Part shown: positions 8,816 through 16,410 of the stretch, piece by piece | How positions within the stretch are numbered: position 1 is the first letter of the stretch | How the letters are laid out: each line of letters opens with the position of its first letter | Position numbers and translations under genes: made by a program | Notes under the pieces: generated by a model | Told to the model about the DNA's origin: nothing | Database searches by the model: none | Seen by the model: the letters and a program-made list of their open reading frames with translations, nothing else | Assembly: GCA_002356455.1 (NCBI GenBank) | Contig: AP017968.1 | Location: forward strand, 1,240,001-1,304,000 | Length of the DNA stretch: 64,000 nt | Direction of reading: 5' to 3' | Origin: Fusobacterium varium | GTDB lineage: Bacteria > Fusobacteriota > Fusobacteriia > Fusobacteriales > Fusobacteriaceae

Positions 8816-9733
8816 TTATCTGTGTGCTATACCAACTAATTCATTTATATTTTCAATATTATTTTCTTCACAATATTCTTGTAACCCTTCAGCTACTTCC
8901 ACTGGAAGAACAGGATTAAAGAAAATACCTGTTCCAAGTGATACCATAGAAGCTCCAGCCATTATAAATTCAAGAGCATCTTCTGTACTTGAAATTCCCC
9001 CCATACCGACTATTGGAATATTTACAGCTTTATATACTTGATATACCATTCTTAAAGCTACAGGCTTAACTGCAGGCCCTGAAAATCCACCAAAAGTATT
9101 TCCCAGCAAAGGTTTTTTAGTTTTCAAATCAATAGCCATTCCTAAAAGAGTATTGATAAGAGATACAGCATCTGCTCCATTTTCCTCTACAACTTTAGCT
9201 ATATATGCAATATCAGTAACATTAGGAGATAATTTTACTACAAGAGGTTTAGTAGTTACTTTTCTTACTTCTCTTGTAACTCTTCCTGCAACTTCTGGAT
9301 TAGCTCCAAAAGCCATTCCCCCATCTTTTACATTTGGACAAGATATATTCAGTTCTATTATATCCACTTCTTTTATTTTTTCTACTCTTTTAGCTATTTC
9401 TATGTATTCTTCAACAGTCTTTCCATTGATATTTGCTATTATATTAGTAGTGATACCAGCTTCTTTCATATCTTTTAAAATATGAGTTTCAAAATAATCA
9501 ATTCCGGGATTTTCAAGACCAACACAATTGAGCATTCCACCAGGAGTTTCTGCTATTCTTGTTCCATAATTACCATCTCTAGGCTCCATAGTAAGCCCTT
9601 TTACAACTATTCCTCCAAGTACATTTGGATCAAAATAATCTCTATATTCAAGTCCGAATCCAAAGCATCCAGATGATGTAACAATAGGATTCTTAAAATC
9701 GACACCTAAAAATTTACTCTGCAGTCTATTCAT
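8816..9733 (-). CDS. pyrD: Dihydroorotate dehydrogenase, class 1B catalytic subunit
   Basis: 305 residues. The FMN enzyme oxidises dihydroorotate to orotate (step 4) and in class 1B works with the iron-sulfur/FAD subunit PyrK, which is encoded next to it. The catalytic cysteine of class 1 enzymes lies in ELNISCPNV (Cys132), with the FMN barrel motif GMGGISSTEDALEF near the C-terminus. The start is the ATG at 9733, which has TTGGAGG 6 bases upstream. A TTG four codons earlier (9745) is part of that ribosome site and is rejected. The NAD-linked class fits an anaerobe. Confidence 0.95.
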   Translation of the reverse strand: MNRLQSKFLGVDFKNPIVTSSGCFGFGLEYRDYFDPNVLGGIVVKGLTMEPRDGNYGTRIAETPGGMLNCVGLENPGIDYFETHILKDMKEAGITTNIIANINGKTVEEYIEIAKRVEKIKEVDIIELNISCPNVKDGGMAFGANPEVAGRVTREVRKVTTKPLVVKLSPNVTDIAYIAKVVEENGADAVSLINTLLGMAIDLKTKKPLLGNTFGGFSGPAVKPVALRMVYQVYKAVNIPIVGMGGISSTEDALEFIMAGASMVSLGTGIFFNPVLPVEVAEGLQEYCEENNIENINELVGIAHR

Positions 9734-9753
9734 TTTTTCCTCCAAGTTAAATA

Positions 9754-10557
9754 TTAATTACCACAACAAGTTTCTGTTTTTTCAGCAGGTTCAAGATCTA
9801 CAATAGTTTCAGATTTGAAAACAGGACCATCATGACATACTTTTTTCATTCCTTCTTTAGTTTTGATAGAACATCCCACACAAGCTTTTACTCCGCAAGC
9901 CATTCTTTCTTCTAAAGATATTTCACATTCTGTATTATATTTTGATGAAGTTTTTGCCACTGCTTCCATCATTTTATGAGGACCGCAAGTAAAAACCATA
10001 TCGAATTTTTTACTGTTCATAAGTTCTTCCATTTTAACTATAACAGTTCCTTTAGTACCAGCTGAACCATCATCAGTAGTTACATGAAGATCTGCATTAT
10101 CAAAGTTGAAATTAGAAAGAATTTCAACAGCTTCAGCATTTCTGCCTCCAGCTATAAAAGTAACTTCATTGTTTTTCTTTAATATTTCTACCAGAAGTTT
10201 CATAGGAGCCATTCCCATTCCACCACCAACTACTAAAAGTTTTTTACCTGTCATATCAGTAGAAAATCCATGTCCAAGAGGACCTTGAATATTTATAGTT
10301 TCTCCAGCTTTCATTTCAGAAAATTCTTTTGTTCCTCCACCTTTTACTTCATAGTAAAATTCAAGTTCCATTTTATTTTTATCTACATAGTGCAGACTTA
10401 TTGGTCTTCTCAGTATATGAAGTTTATTTTTGCATTGAATCATAAAGAATTGCCCAGCTTTTGATACTGGTATGCTTTTTTCAGCTTTTAATCTCATAAG
10501 ATAATTTTGTCCTGCAATATTTTTATTTTCTAAAATCAGACAATCTTCTAAAAACAT
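9754..10557 (-). CDS. pyrK: Dihydroorotate dehydrogenase electron-transfer subunit
   Basis: 267 residues. It carries electrons from PyrD to NAD+ through FAD and a 2Fe-2S cluster. The FAD-binding motif ILRRPISLH is at about 48-56, a glycine-rich nucleotide-binding motif VVGGGMGMAP is near 110, and the cluster ligands are in CGVKACVGCSIKT...KVCHDGPVF. The last residues (ETCCGN) are cysteine-rich in an unusual way. It lies 29 bases after pyrB and 20 before pyrD. The ATG has GTAGGAGG upstream. Confidence 0.93.
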   Translation of the reverse strand: MFLEDCLILENKNIAGQNYLMRLKAEKSIPVSKAGQFFMIQCKNKLHILRRPISLHYVDKNKMELEFYYEVKGGGTKEFSEMKAGETINIQGPLGHGFSTDMTGKKLLVVGGGMGMAPMKLLVEILKKNNEVTFIAGGRNAEAVEILSNFNFDNADLHVTTDDGSAGTKGTVIVKMEELMNSKKFDMVFTCGPHKMMEAVAKTSSKYNTECEISLEERMACGVKACVGCSIKTKEGMKKVCHDGPVFKSETIVDLEPAEKTETCCGN

Positions 10558-10586
10558 TTTTCCTCCTACAAATCATATATATTAAA

Positions 10587-11651
10587 TTATTTTATTTCCT
10601 TACCACAATAGTAGCAGAATTTACCATAATCCTTTACTACTACTTTATTTGGTGTTTCTTCAAAATGAGTTACACATTTATGATTAGAACATACAATTTT
10701 ATCATTTGCTACTACATTTTTTTCTTCTTTAACAGGGGCAGTAGATTTTTTTACTCCCAGTGCAAGAGCAAACATAGCTTCTCTCACAGGAACTCCATTG
10801 GCAGCCTGTTTAAAATATAGAGCATGTTTTGTATCATCTAAGTCTACACTTATCTCATCAACTCTAGGTAAAGGATGCATAACTATCATATGATCCTGAC
10901 ATTTTCCAAGTATTGTTTCCTTGGATATTTTATATACTCCGCTGACTTTATTAAATTCCTCAATATTTTCAAATCTTTCTTTTTGTATTCTTGTCATATA
11001 CAGAACATCTATTTCAGAAAGAATAGGCTCATATTCAGAACAAATATGATATTTCATTCCTTTTTCATCAAGTTCTTTTGTAATATATTCAGGTATCTGA
11101 ATAGAATCTGGAGCTACAAAATAAAATTCTGCATCAAACATTTCCAAAGCTTTAGTAAGTGAATGGACTGTTCTTCCATATTTAAGATCTCCAACAAAAG
11201 CTATTTTTACACCTTCTATTTTCCCTAATTCTTTTTTTATTGTAAAAAGATCTAAGAGTGTCTGGCTTGGGTGTTCATTAGAACCATCACCAGCATTAAT
11301 TACAGGATTTTTAGAAACTTCAGAAGCAAACTTAGGACCACCTTCTATGTTATGTCTCATAACAATAATATCAGAATATGCTTCTACCATTTTTACTGTA
11401 TCTCTCAGAGATTCTCCTTTTTTTACAGAAGTAGCATCTGGAGAGTCAAAACCTAGAACTTTTCCACCAATTCTATATGCAGCAGATGTAAAAGATAATC
11501 TTGTTCTAGTAGATGGTTCAAAGAAAAGACTTCCTACTATTTTTCTATCTATTAAATTAGGTTCTGGTTTTTCAGATAATTCAAGAGCTAAATCTAGAAC
11601 TTCTAAAACTTCCTCTTTTGTCAAATCTTTTATTGAGATAAAATCTTTCAT
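10587..11651 (-). CDS. pyrB: Aspartate carbamoyltransferase with a C-terminal PyrI-type zinc domain
   Basis: 354 residues from the ATG at 11651, which has GGGAGGG 8 bases upstream; an in-frame ATG 24 codons earlier lies across the leader terminator and is rejected. It joins aspartate and carbamoyl phosphate, the committed step of UMP synthesis. The carbamoyl-phosphate motif FFEPSTRTR (43-51), HPSQTLLD and HPLPRVDEI identify the catalytic chain. Unlike a plain PyrB of about 305 residues, it carries an extra 45 residues with C-x4-C (321, 326) and C-x2-C (346, 349). This resembles the zinc-binding domain of the regulatory chain PyrI, without PyrI's nucleotide-binding half. First gene of the operon. 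Confidence 0.93.
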   Translation of the reverse strand: MKDFISIKDLTKEEVLEVLDLALELSEKPEPNLIDRKIVGSLFFEPSTRTRLSFTSAAYRIGGKVLGFDSPDATSVKKGESLRDTVKMVEAYSDIIVMRHNIEGGPKFASEVSKNPVINAGDGSNEHPSQTLLDLFTIKKELGKIEGVKIAFVGDLKYGRTVHSLTKALEMFDAEFYFVAPDSIQIPEYITKELDEKGMKYHICSEYEPILSEIDVLYMTRIQKERFENIEEFNKVSGVYKISKETILGKCQDHMIVMHPLPRVDEISVDLDDTKHALYFKQAANGVPVREAMFALALGVKKSTAPVKEEKNVVANDKIVCSNHKCVTHFEETPNKVVVKDYGKFCYYCGKEIK

Positions 11652-11683
11652 ATTACCTACCCTCCCATGAATATAAATAACAT

Positions 11684-11728
11684 AAAAAAGGGAACGAAAA
11701 TCACAAAATGATGTGAGTTCCATTCCCT
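11684..11728 (-). terminator. pyr leader attenuator (intrinsic terminator)
   Basis: On the minus strand AGGGAATG (11721-11728) pairs with CGTTCCCT (11689-11696), with an inner TCACA/TGTGA pairing. T runs on for 6 bases (11684-11689). It sits between the pyr promoter and pyrB, and the leader ORF stops inside the hairpin (TGA at 11701-11703). Transcription of the operon must pass it, so it acts as an attenuator. Confidence 0.85.
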
Positions 11729-11829
11729 ATAATAAAAATGTTTTTTAAAATATTTAAAAATAGAAAAATAAAATAAATGAATCCTAAGATAGAAATTGGT
11801 ATATTCAATTTATCATCAAATATCTTCAT
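11701..11829 (-). CDS. pyr operon leader peptide (PyrL-like, 42 residues)
   Basis: A short ORF starts at ATG 11829, with AAGGAGG 9-10 bases upstream, and ends with TGA at 11701. It encodes MKIFDDKLNIPISILG followed by a strongly hydrophobic stretch rich in Phe, Ile and Leu, ending NGTHIIL. The mRNA for its second half (11728-11781) is 33 of 54 bases U. The ORF runs into the attenuator hairpin. This is the design of E. coli pyrL (44 codons), where low UTP slows RNA polymerase in the U-rich leader, the ribosome catches up, and the terminator cannot form. The peptide itself probably has no function. Homology to pyrL is not claimed, only the same architecture. Confidence 0.7.
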   Translation of the reverse strand: MKIFDDKLNIPISILGFIYFIFLFLNILKNIFIIGNGTHIIL

Positions 11830-11867
11830 ATATCTATATCCTCCTTGTATTTTTCTATATCTTGATT

Positions 11868-11896
11868 ATGATATCACACTTTTTAGAAAAATTCAA
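11868..11896 (-). promoter_or_regulatory. pyr operon promoter
   Basis: On the minus strand TTGAAT (11891-11896) and TATCAT (11868-11873) are spaced 17 bp apart. The expected start near 11861 gives a leader of about 30 bases before the leader ORF. It begins 14 bases after the thiB stop codon. Confidence 0.7.
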
Positions 11897-11909
11897 GTGG
11901 AAATTCATA

Positions 11910-12884
11910 TTATTTTTTTAAAATTTCTATTAACTCTGATTTATACTTATCAAGATTTTTAACAAGATCTTTTACCTGTTCATCACTAAGTTTTACAGTT
12001 TTTTCAGTAACAGGAACAAATTTGAATTCTTCAGTAAGAGAAGTTTCAATAACTGGAAACATATAATTTTTTTTAGGAACTAGATTTTGAAAATCTTCAT
12101 TGAGAATATATTCCATAAATTTTTTAGCTCCTTCTTTTGTTTCTTTTTTATTTACTAAAGATGCACCTTCTAAATACATAAAAGTTCCATCCTCTAAAAG
12201 AAAGCTGCTGAATCTGCTTTGTTCTTCATCCTGTGAAAAGAAAAGATTGCTTGTAGCATATCCAACCATCATAGGAGCTTCTCCAGCAGTAAACTTAGCA
12301 AATGCTTCACTCCAACCTGGTTCAGCAGTATATATGGCAGGCTTTAAAATATTCCAGAAATTTTTCCAGTTTTTTCCATATAAAGCTATGCTCCATAAAA
12401 GAGCTTCTTCACCAGTAGAAGAAGTAGCAGGATTTTCAACTAAAAGCTGTTTTTCTAATTTACCAAGTTCTGCCAGATTTTTTGGAGGAACAGGGATTTT
12501 TTTTGTATCATAATTAATAGCAAGAAGCCCATAGTCAAAAGGAGTTGCATATCCTTCTTTATCCATTATAAAATTACTGCTCTTTATATTGGAAATGTTT
12601 TTAGGAATATAAGGAATAATAAGATTTTCTTTTTTTGCTATCTCAGTACTTAAAGAAGTCAGTCCAATAACAATATCTGCTTTAGGATTTTTTTCTTCAA
12701 GTTTCAGTCTTGATACAAGACCATCAATAGATATGAATTTAATATCTACTCCAGTTTTTTCTTTAAATATTGGGGCAAAAGTTTTTCCTATCCACTTTGT
12801 AGAACTAGGGCCGTAAATTACTATTTCTTCTGAAAAAGAAGAAATAGACAGCAGTAAAAATAAAGATAAAATAAATTTTTTCAT
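11910..12884 (-). CDS. thiB: Thiamine ABC transporter substrate-binding protein
   Basis: 324 residues with a cleavable signal peptide (about 1-18, MKKFILSLFLLLSISSFS) and no lipobox, so periplasmic. It has the extracellular solute-binding type 1 fold with the ThiB/TbpA-like ligand motif NPATSSTGEEALLWS and a C-terminal GWSEAFAKFTAGEAPMM segment. It delivers thiamine or its phosphates to an inner-membrane importer. A TPP riboswitch directly upstream confirms the vitamin link. No permease or ATPase gene follows; the pyr promoter does, so the rest of the importer must be encoded elsewhere. The ATG has AGGAGGA upstream. Confidence 0.9.
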   Translation of the reverse strand: MKKFILSLFLLLSISSFSEEIVIYGPSSTKWIGKTFAPIFKEKTGVDIKFISIDGLVSRLKLEEKNPKADIVIGLTSLSTEIAKKENLIIPYIPKNISNIKSSNFIMDKEGYATPFDYGLLAINYDTKKIPVPPKNLAELGKLEKQLLVENPATSSTGEEALLWSIALYGKNWKNFWNILKPAIYTAEPGWSEAFAKFTAGEAPMMVGYATSNLFFSQDEEQSRFSSFLLEDGTFMYLEGASLVNKKETKEGAKKFMEYILNEDFQNLVPKKNYMFPVIETSLTEEFKFVPVTEKTVKLSDEQVKDLVKNLDKYKSELIEILKK

Positions 12885-12913
12885 AACATCCTCCTAAAAA
12901 TTTTGAGAGCAAT

Positions 12914-12947
12914 AAAAAAAGCTGTCTGAAATAGATAAATAGACAAC
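12914..12947 (-). terminator. TPP riboswitch terminator
   Basis: On the minus strand GTTGTCT (12941-12947) pairs with AGACAGC (12921-12927), followed by seven T (12914-12920). It lies between the TPP aptamer and the thiB ribosome site, as expected for ligand-induced termination. Confidence 0.85.
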
Positions 12948-12949
12948 TT

Positions 12950-13043
12950 AAAACATTTCCTACGTTGGCATTATCCAAATCAGGTTTAACGGTCGAAATA
13001 AAATTTCCTCTCAGCTTTTTTAGCTCCCGCATGATAATATTTT
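12950..13043 (-). promoter_or_regulatory. TPP riboswitch (THI element)
   Basis: On the minus strand the conserved aptamer parts appear in order: GCGGGAGC, GCTGAGAGG, GACCGTTAAACCTGATTTGG, ATAATGCCAACGTAGGAAA. P1 pairs 13036-13043 with 12950-12957 over 8 bp including one G-U. The aptamer binds thiamine pyrophosphate, and binding should favour the terminator just downstream and shut off thiB. Confidence 0.96.
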
Positions 13044-13061
13044 CTTAATATATATAAACTA

Positions 13062-13090
13062 AAGATACATTTGAATATAAAGTTTGTCAA
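13062..13090 (-). promoter_or_regulatory. Promoter of the TPP riboswitch/thiB transcript
   Basis: A perfect TTGACA (13085-13090) and TATCTT (13062-13067) are separated by 17 bp on the minus strand, starting transcription about 10 bases before the aptamer. Confidence 0.7.
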
Positions 13091-13121
13091 ATAACTGCTT
13101 TATATTTTTTAACCTTTGATG

Positions 13122-13127
13122 TATAAT
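13122..13127 (+). promoter_or_regulatory. Putative -10 box for the outer-membrane protein gene
   Basis: TATAAT lies 51 bases before the ATG at 13178. The -35 region at 17 bp (TTTATA) is weak. It is divergent from the thiB promoter. Confidence 0.4.
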
Positions 13128-13177
13128 CTAATATATCATATAAAAAATAAAAAGTAAAAGAATTTAAGGAGGATTTT

Positions 13178-13681
13178 ATGAAAAAAATACTACTAATGAT
13201 ATTTTTTGCTGTTTCAATGTCAGCTTTTGCTGTAGATGGATATTTAAGAGTGGGGGCAATAACTGAAACTAATTCTTATAATCATGAAAGCGGATCTTTT
13301 GAAAATTATGCACCAACTTTTGGTTTTGAAGCAACTCAAGATTTTCTTCTTGCAGATTTAGGAGCAGGGATAGCATATAATGGAAAAACTGGAGGGACTG
13401 ATATAGGAACAGTTCCAGTATATCTTGTAGCAAGATGGAATCTTCTTCCAGTATTTTTTGAACCATATATTGTTTTAAAAGCAGGAAGAGTTCTTATGAC
13501 AAATGAAAGTGTAAGAAATTCAAGCCCTGATGGAAAAGGTTATATAGCTGGAGGATTTGGAGTAGATTTTATGCCATTCCAAGCAGAACTGCTTTATTCA
13601 GAAACAAAAATAGATGGAGATAGAAGAGGCTCAGATAGATTAAAACAGTTATCTTTAGTTTTTGGATATAGAATATTCTAA
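13178..13681 (+). CDS. Small outer-membrane beta-barrel protein
   Basis: 167 residues with a signal peptide (MKKILLMIFFAVSMSAFA, cleaved near 18). The mature part alternates polar and hydrophobic residues in short strands rich in Gly, Tyr and Phe, and ends in aromatic FGYRIF, the C-terminal phenylalanine signature of outer-membrane barrels. The size fits an 8-strand barrel. No specific family is recognised and the function is unknown. A strong AAGGAGG lies upstream. The stop is 13 bases before the next start, so the two genes are probably co-transcribed. Confidence 0.75.
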   Translation: MKKILLMIFFAVSMSAFAVDGYLRVGAITETNSYNHESGSFENYAPTFGFEATQDFLLADLGAGIAYNGKTGGTDIGTVPVYLVARWNLLPVFFEPYIVLKAGRVLMTNESVRNSSPDGKGYIAGGFGVDFMPFQAELLYSETKIDGDRRGSDRLKQLSLVFGYRIF

Positions 13682-13694
13682 TCTGGAGGAAATA

Positions 13695-14282
13695 ATGTAT
13701 AGAACAGAGGTAAAACTGAAAAAGATACCTATGGATGAATTAAAAAAAGATTATTGTGACAGAGAGAAATTTGAAAAATTTTGTAAAGAGTGCAGAAATT
13801 ATGGAACTACCTGGTCATGTCCACCATATAGTTTTGCTGTGGAAGATTATCTAAAAGATTATAAAGACATATATCTTATAGGTGTTAAAATTATTTTTGA
13901 TGAAGAAACTTTGAAGAAAGTAAATACAAAAGAAAAAATAAATGAATATACTACAGAAACTCTTAAATATATGAAAGATAAAATAATGATGGAACTTTTA
14001 AGAGTGGAGAAAAGGTATAAAGGAAGTAAAAGTCTCTCTGCTGGTGGCTGTAAAATATGTGATGACTGTTCCAGAAAAAATAATATTCAGTGTCAGCATC
14101 CAGATATGATGAGATATTCTCTGGAATCAATGGGATTTGATGTAGGAGGTATATCAAGCAGATTATTAAATTATGAATTGAAATGGGCAACAGAAACATC
14201 TCTGCCTGAATATTTTTCTCTTGTTACAGGACTTATGACTAAAACAGAAATAAAAGGATTTGAAAAAGAATTAAATATATAA
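13695..14282 (+). CDS. DUF2284 cysteine-rich metal-binding-like protein
   Basis: 195 residues from the ATG at 13695, preceded by GGAGG (13685-13689); an in-frame ATG at 13662 overlaps the previous gene and lacks a ribosome site. Cysteines occur as CDREKFEKFCKECRNYGTTWSCPP and later GGCKICDDCSRKNNIQCQHP, the pattern of DUF2284 proteins annotated as predicted metal-binding proteins. The C-terminal half reads HPDMMRYSLESMGFDV, another conserved block. Cytoplasmic, no signal peptide. The biochemical role of the family is not established; iron-sulfur or zinc binding is the likely use of the cysteines. Confidence 0.8.
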   Translation: MYRTEVKLKKIPMDELKKDYCDREKFEKFCKECRNYGTTWSCPPYSFAVEDYLKDYKDIYLIGVKIIFDEETLKKVNTKEKINEYTTETLKYMKDKIMMELLRVEKRYKGSKSLSAGGCKICDDCSRKNNIQCQHPDMMRYSLESMGFDVGGISSRLLNYELKWATETSLPEYFSLVTGLMTKTEIKGFEKELNI

Positions 14283-14306
14283 CTGAAAAGTATTAAAAGA
14301 TTTTGA

Positions 14307-14354
14307 GTTCATGAAATATTTAGAAAGAAAAATTCTAAATTCATGAACTTTTTT
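14307..14354 (+). terminator. Intrinsic terminator
   Basis: Arms GTTCATGAA (14307-14315) and TTCATGAAC (14340-14348) have an inner TTTAGAA/TTCTAAA pairing and a following run of six T. It ends the preceding plus-strand pair of genes. Confidence 0.88.
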
Positions 14355-14463
14355 ATTAATAAAATATTGATTTAAAAAATATGAAATAAATATTGGTAAA
14401 ATAAGATAATTAAAAAGTTTAAAAATTATGTGACAATCATAATTTGAATTCAAAAAAAGAAAT

Positions 14464-14527
14464 TAAAGAAAAGCTGTCAACTGCAGGGAACTTAAGTTCA
14501 CCAAAGATAGACAGCTTTTTTCTTTAA
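14464..14527. terminator. Bidirectional terminator before the PepSY gene
   Basis: AAAAGCTGTC (about 14469-14478) pairs with GACAGCTTTT (14510-14519), with T-rich tails on both strands (TTTTTTCTTTAA to the right, TTTTCTTTAA on the minus strand). It mainly serves the minus-strand operon ending at 14560. The 100 bases to its left hold only AT-rich sequence. Confidence 0.8.
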
Positions 14528-14559
14528 TTTTAGATTGACTTTATAATTTTAGGTTGATT

Positions 14560-14985
14560 TTAATCAAACCATGAATCTACATCAGATTTAAGGATTTTTT
14601 TATTTGCTGCATCAATATCAAATTCATATTCTAATCCATCATGTACAAATTCTACCTCATAAACGTATAAAGCAGGTCTATAGTCATCTTCTTGATCTAA
14701 TTTAATTTTAAAGTATTTTACCTCACTTTCTTTGATTCCAACTGCTGAAAGTGCTGCTTGCTTTGCTTCTTCTGGACTTATTAATTTTATTCCATTACTG
14801 ATAGCCTGTTTCTGAATAAGGTTTATTTCAGCCTCTCTGGCTCTTTTCTTGTGTAATGAATCACCTGCAAAAACACCTGTTCCAACTAACATCATAAGTA
14901 CAGCTGTAGATAATAATAAGGTTTTAATTCCTTTTTTTCCTTGTTTTAAATTTTCTTTTAAAATATTCACATTTAGTTTTTTCAT
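14560..14985 (-). CDS. PepSY-domain exported or membrane-anchored protein
   Basis: 141 residues. The N-terminus carries basic residues and then a hydrophobic segment (about 22-40, LLLSTAVLMMLVGTGVFAG) acting as a signal or anchor. Residues about 68-140 form one PepSY domain (ISPEEAKQAALSAVG...LYVYEVEFVHDGLEYEFDIDAANKKILKSDVD). PepSY domains often modulate proteases or bind ligands outside the cytoplasm. It lies 81 bases after the histidine kinase gene on the same strand, so it is probably an output or modulator of this two-component system. Confidence 0.82.
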   Translation of the reverse strand: MKKLNVNILKENLKQGKKGIKTLLLSTAVLMMLVGTGVFAGDSLHKKRAREAEINLIQKQAISNGIKLISPEEAKQAALSAVGIKESEVKYFKIKLDQEDDYRPALYVYEVEFVHDGLEYEFDIDAANKKILKSDVDSWFD

Positions 14986-15066
14986 ATTTTTCTCCTTTCA
15001 CCTATTTGATTTATATTTTGATTATATAGTTCAATTATGAAAGGAACATTAAAATTAAAATTTTTT

Positions 15067-16410
15067 TTATATTTTTATTGGAAAAAATAAAGTGAATATA
15101 CTTCCAACACCAAGAGTGCTTTCAACTTCTGTATAGCCTTTATGTTTTTCAATAATCCACTTAACCATTGATAATCCCAATCCCATACTTCCATTTTCCT
15201 GATTTGTTCTTGATTGATCTACCTGATAGAATCTATCCCATATTTTATTTAAGTTTTCTTTACTTATTCCAATTCCATTATCTTTTATTTTTATGGCAAT
15301 ATAACTATTTTTTTCATAAATTTCTATAGAAACACAACCATTTTCTTTTCCATATATAATGGCATTTTGTATGACATTTTGAACAGCACGACTGAAAAGC
15401 ATTTTATCTACATAATATTCATGTACAGTTAGTTTATTTATAATATTTACAGCAATTTTTTTTGATTCAGCTGTAAATTTAATATCTTTTATAATTTCAT
15501 CCATCAATTGCAGAATATCTGTTTTTTCATAGTTTAGTTGAATTTTTCCTTGCTCTGCTCTTGAGAAAAATAGAAGCTGATTAATAAGAACAGACATTTT
15601 ATTTACTTGATAATTTATACTTTCTATAGATTCTATTGCTTCTTCAAATGAAGTTCCATGTTGAAGAACATATTCACTTTCAGCCATGATAACAGCAATA
15701 GGGGTTCTCAGCTCATGAGAAACATCTGATGTAAACTGTTTTTCTTTTTCAAAACTTTTTTCCAGTTTTTCAAGCATATTGTCTACAGTTTTTCCCAGCA
15801 TTGATATTTCATCTTTTCCATCAGGCAGACCTATTCTCAGATAAAGTTTGTTGCCCTCACTTATTTTCTGAGCAGTTTCTTGGATTTTTTTTACTGGGAG
15901 GAAAGCTTTTTTAGTAATAAAATATCCTATAAGACTTGATAAAATTACTAATACAGGGAGCAAAACAAAAGCTGCTCCAATAATGATTTTACCAAGCTGC
16001 ATTATTTGGATATTGGGAACAACACCTCTTATCCAGAAAATATTATCGTGTTCATCTTTAATTTTTTTATCATATATATAAAATATTTCTCCATCTTTTT
16101 TCATTGATTGGACACGTCCTGACTCCAGTGGAAAAGAAATAGGAAATTTATCTGGGATGCTTCCTTCAATATATTCCAATTGGATATTATATTTTAAAAG
16201 ATAAACTCCATCATCATAAAAGTCAAAATCATCGCCTTCTTCAATATCTTCAGCAGCATCTTCAACTACTTTTACAAGTTCATGTTTTTGATTATTAAGA
16301 ATAGACATATCAGTAAATTCAACTATTATTCCAAGTATAGCTGTTACAAGTCCTATCATAAATAAAGTGTACCATAATGTAATTTTGGCACGAATAGTCA
16401 GAAGTTTCAT
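15067..16410 (-). CDS. Sensor histidine kinase (HAMP-HisKA-HATPase)
   Basis: 447 residues. Two membrane helices (about 11-33 and 142-165) enclose a periplasmic sensor loop rich in Asp and Glu (EDIEEGDDFDFYDD). A HAMP linker follows, then the H-box VSHELRTP (His232), the N-box VIQNAIIYGKENG, and the G-boxes DNGIGI and GMGLGLSMVKWI. It phosphorylates the partner regulator encoded immediately upstream, with which it overlaps by 4 bases. The acidic sensor loop could bind cations or cationic peptides; this is inference. Confidence 0.93.
   Translation of the reverse strand: MKLLTIRAKITLWYTLFMIGLVTAILGIIVEFTDMSILNNQKHELVKVVEDAAEDIEEGDDFDFYDDGVYLLKYNIQLEYIEGSIPDKFPISFPLESGRVQSMKKDGEIFYIYDKKIKDEHDNIFWIRGVVPNIQIMQLGKIIIGAAFVLLPVLVILSSLIGYFITKKAFLPVKKIQETAQKISEGNKLYLRIGLPDGKDEISMLGKTVDNMLEKLEKSFEKEKQFTSDVSHELRTPIAVIMAESEYVLQHGTSFEEAIESIESINYQVNKMSVLINQLLFFSRAEQGKIQLNYEKTDILQLMDEIIKDIKFTAESKKIAVNIINKLTVHEYYVDKMLFSRAVQNVIQNAIIYGKENGCVSIEIYEKNSYIAIKIKDNGIGISKENLNKIWDRFYQVDQSRTNQENGSMGLGLSMVKWIIEKHKGYTEVESTLGVGSIFTLFFPIKI

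Noticed and set aside
11652-11723. pyrB start 24 codons upstream at 11723
   Set aside because: That ATG lies inside the leader terminator hairpin and has no ribosome site; the ATG at 11651 has GGGAGGG and fits the known PyrB N-terminus.
11729-11861. PyrR-binding attenuator in the pyr leader
   Set aside because: No PyrR-type hairpin loop sequence was found, and the leader ORF with U-rich tract explains the layout better.
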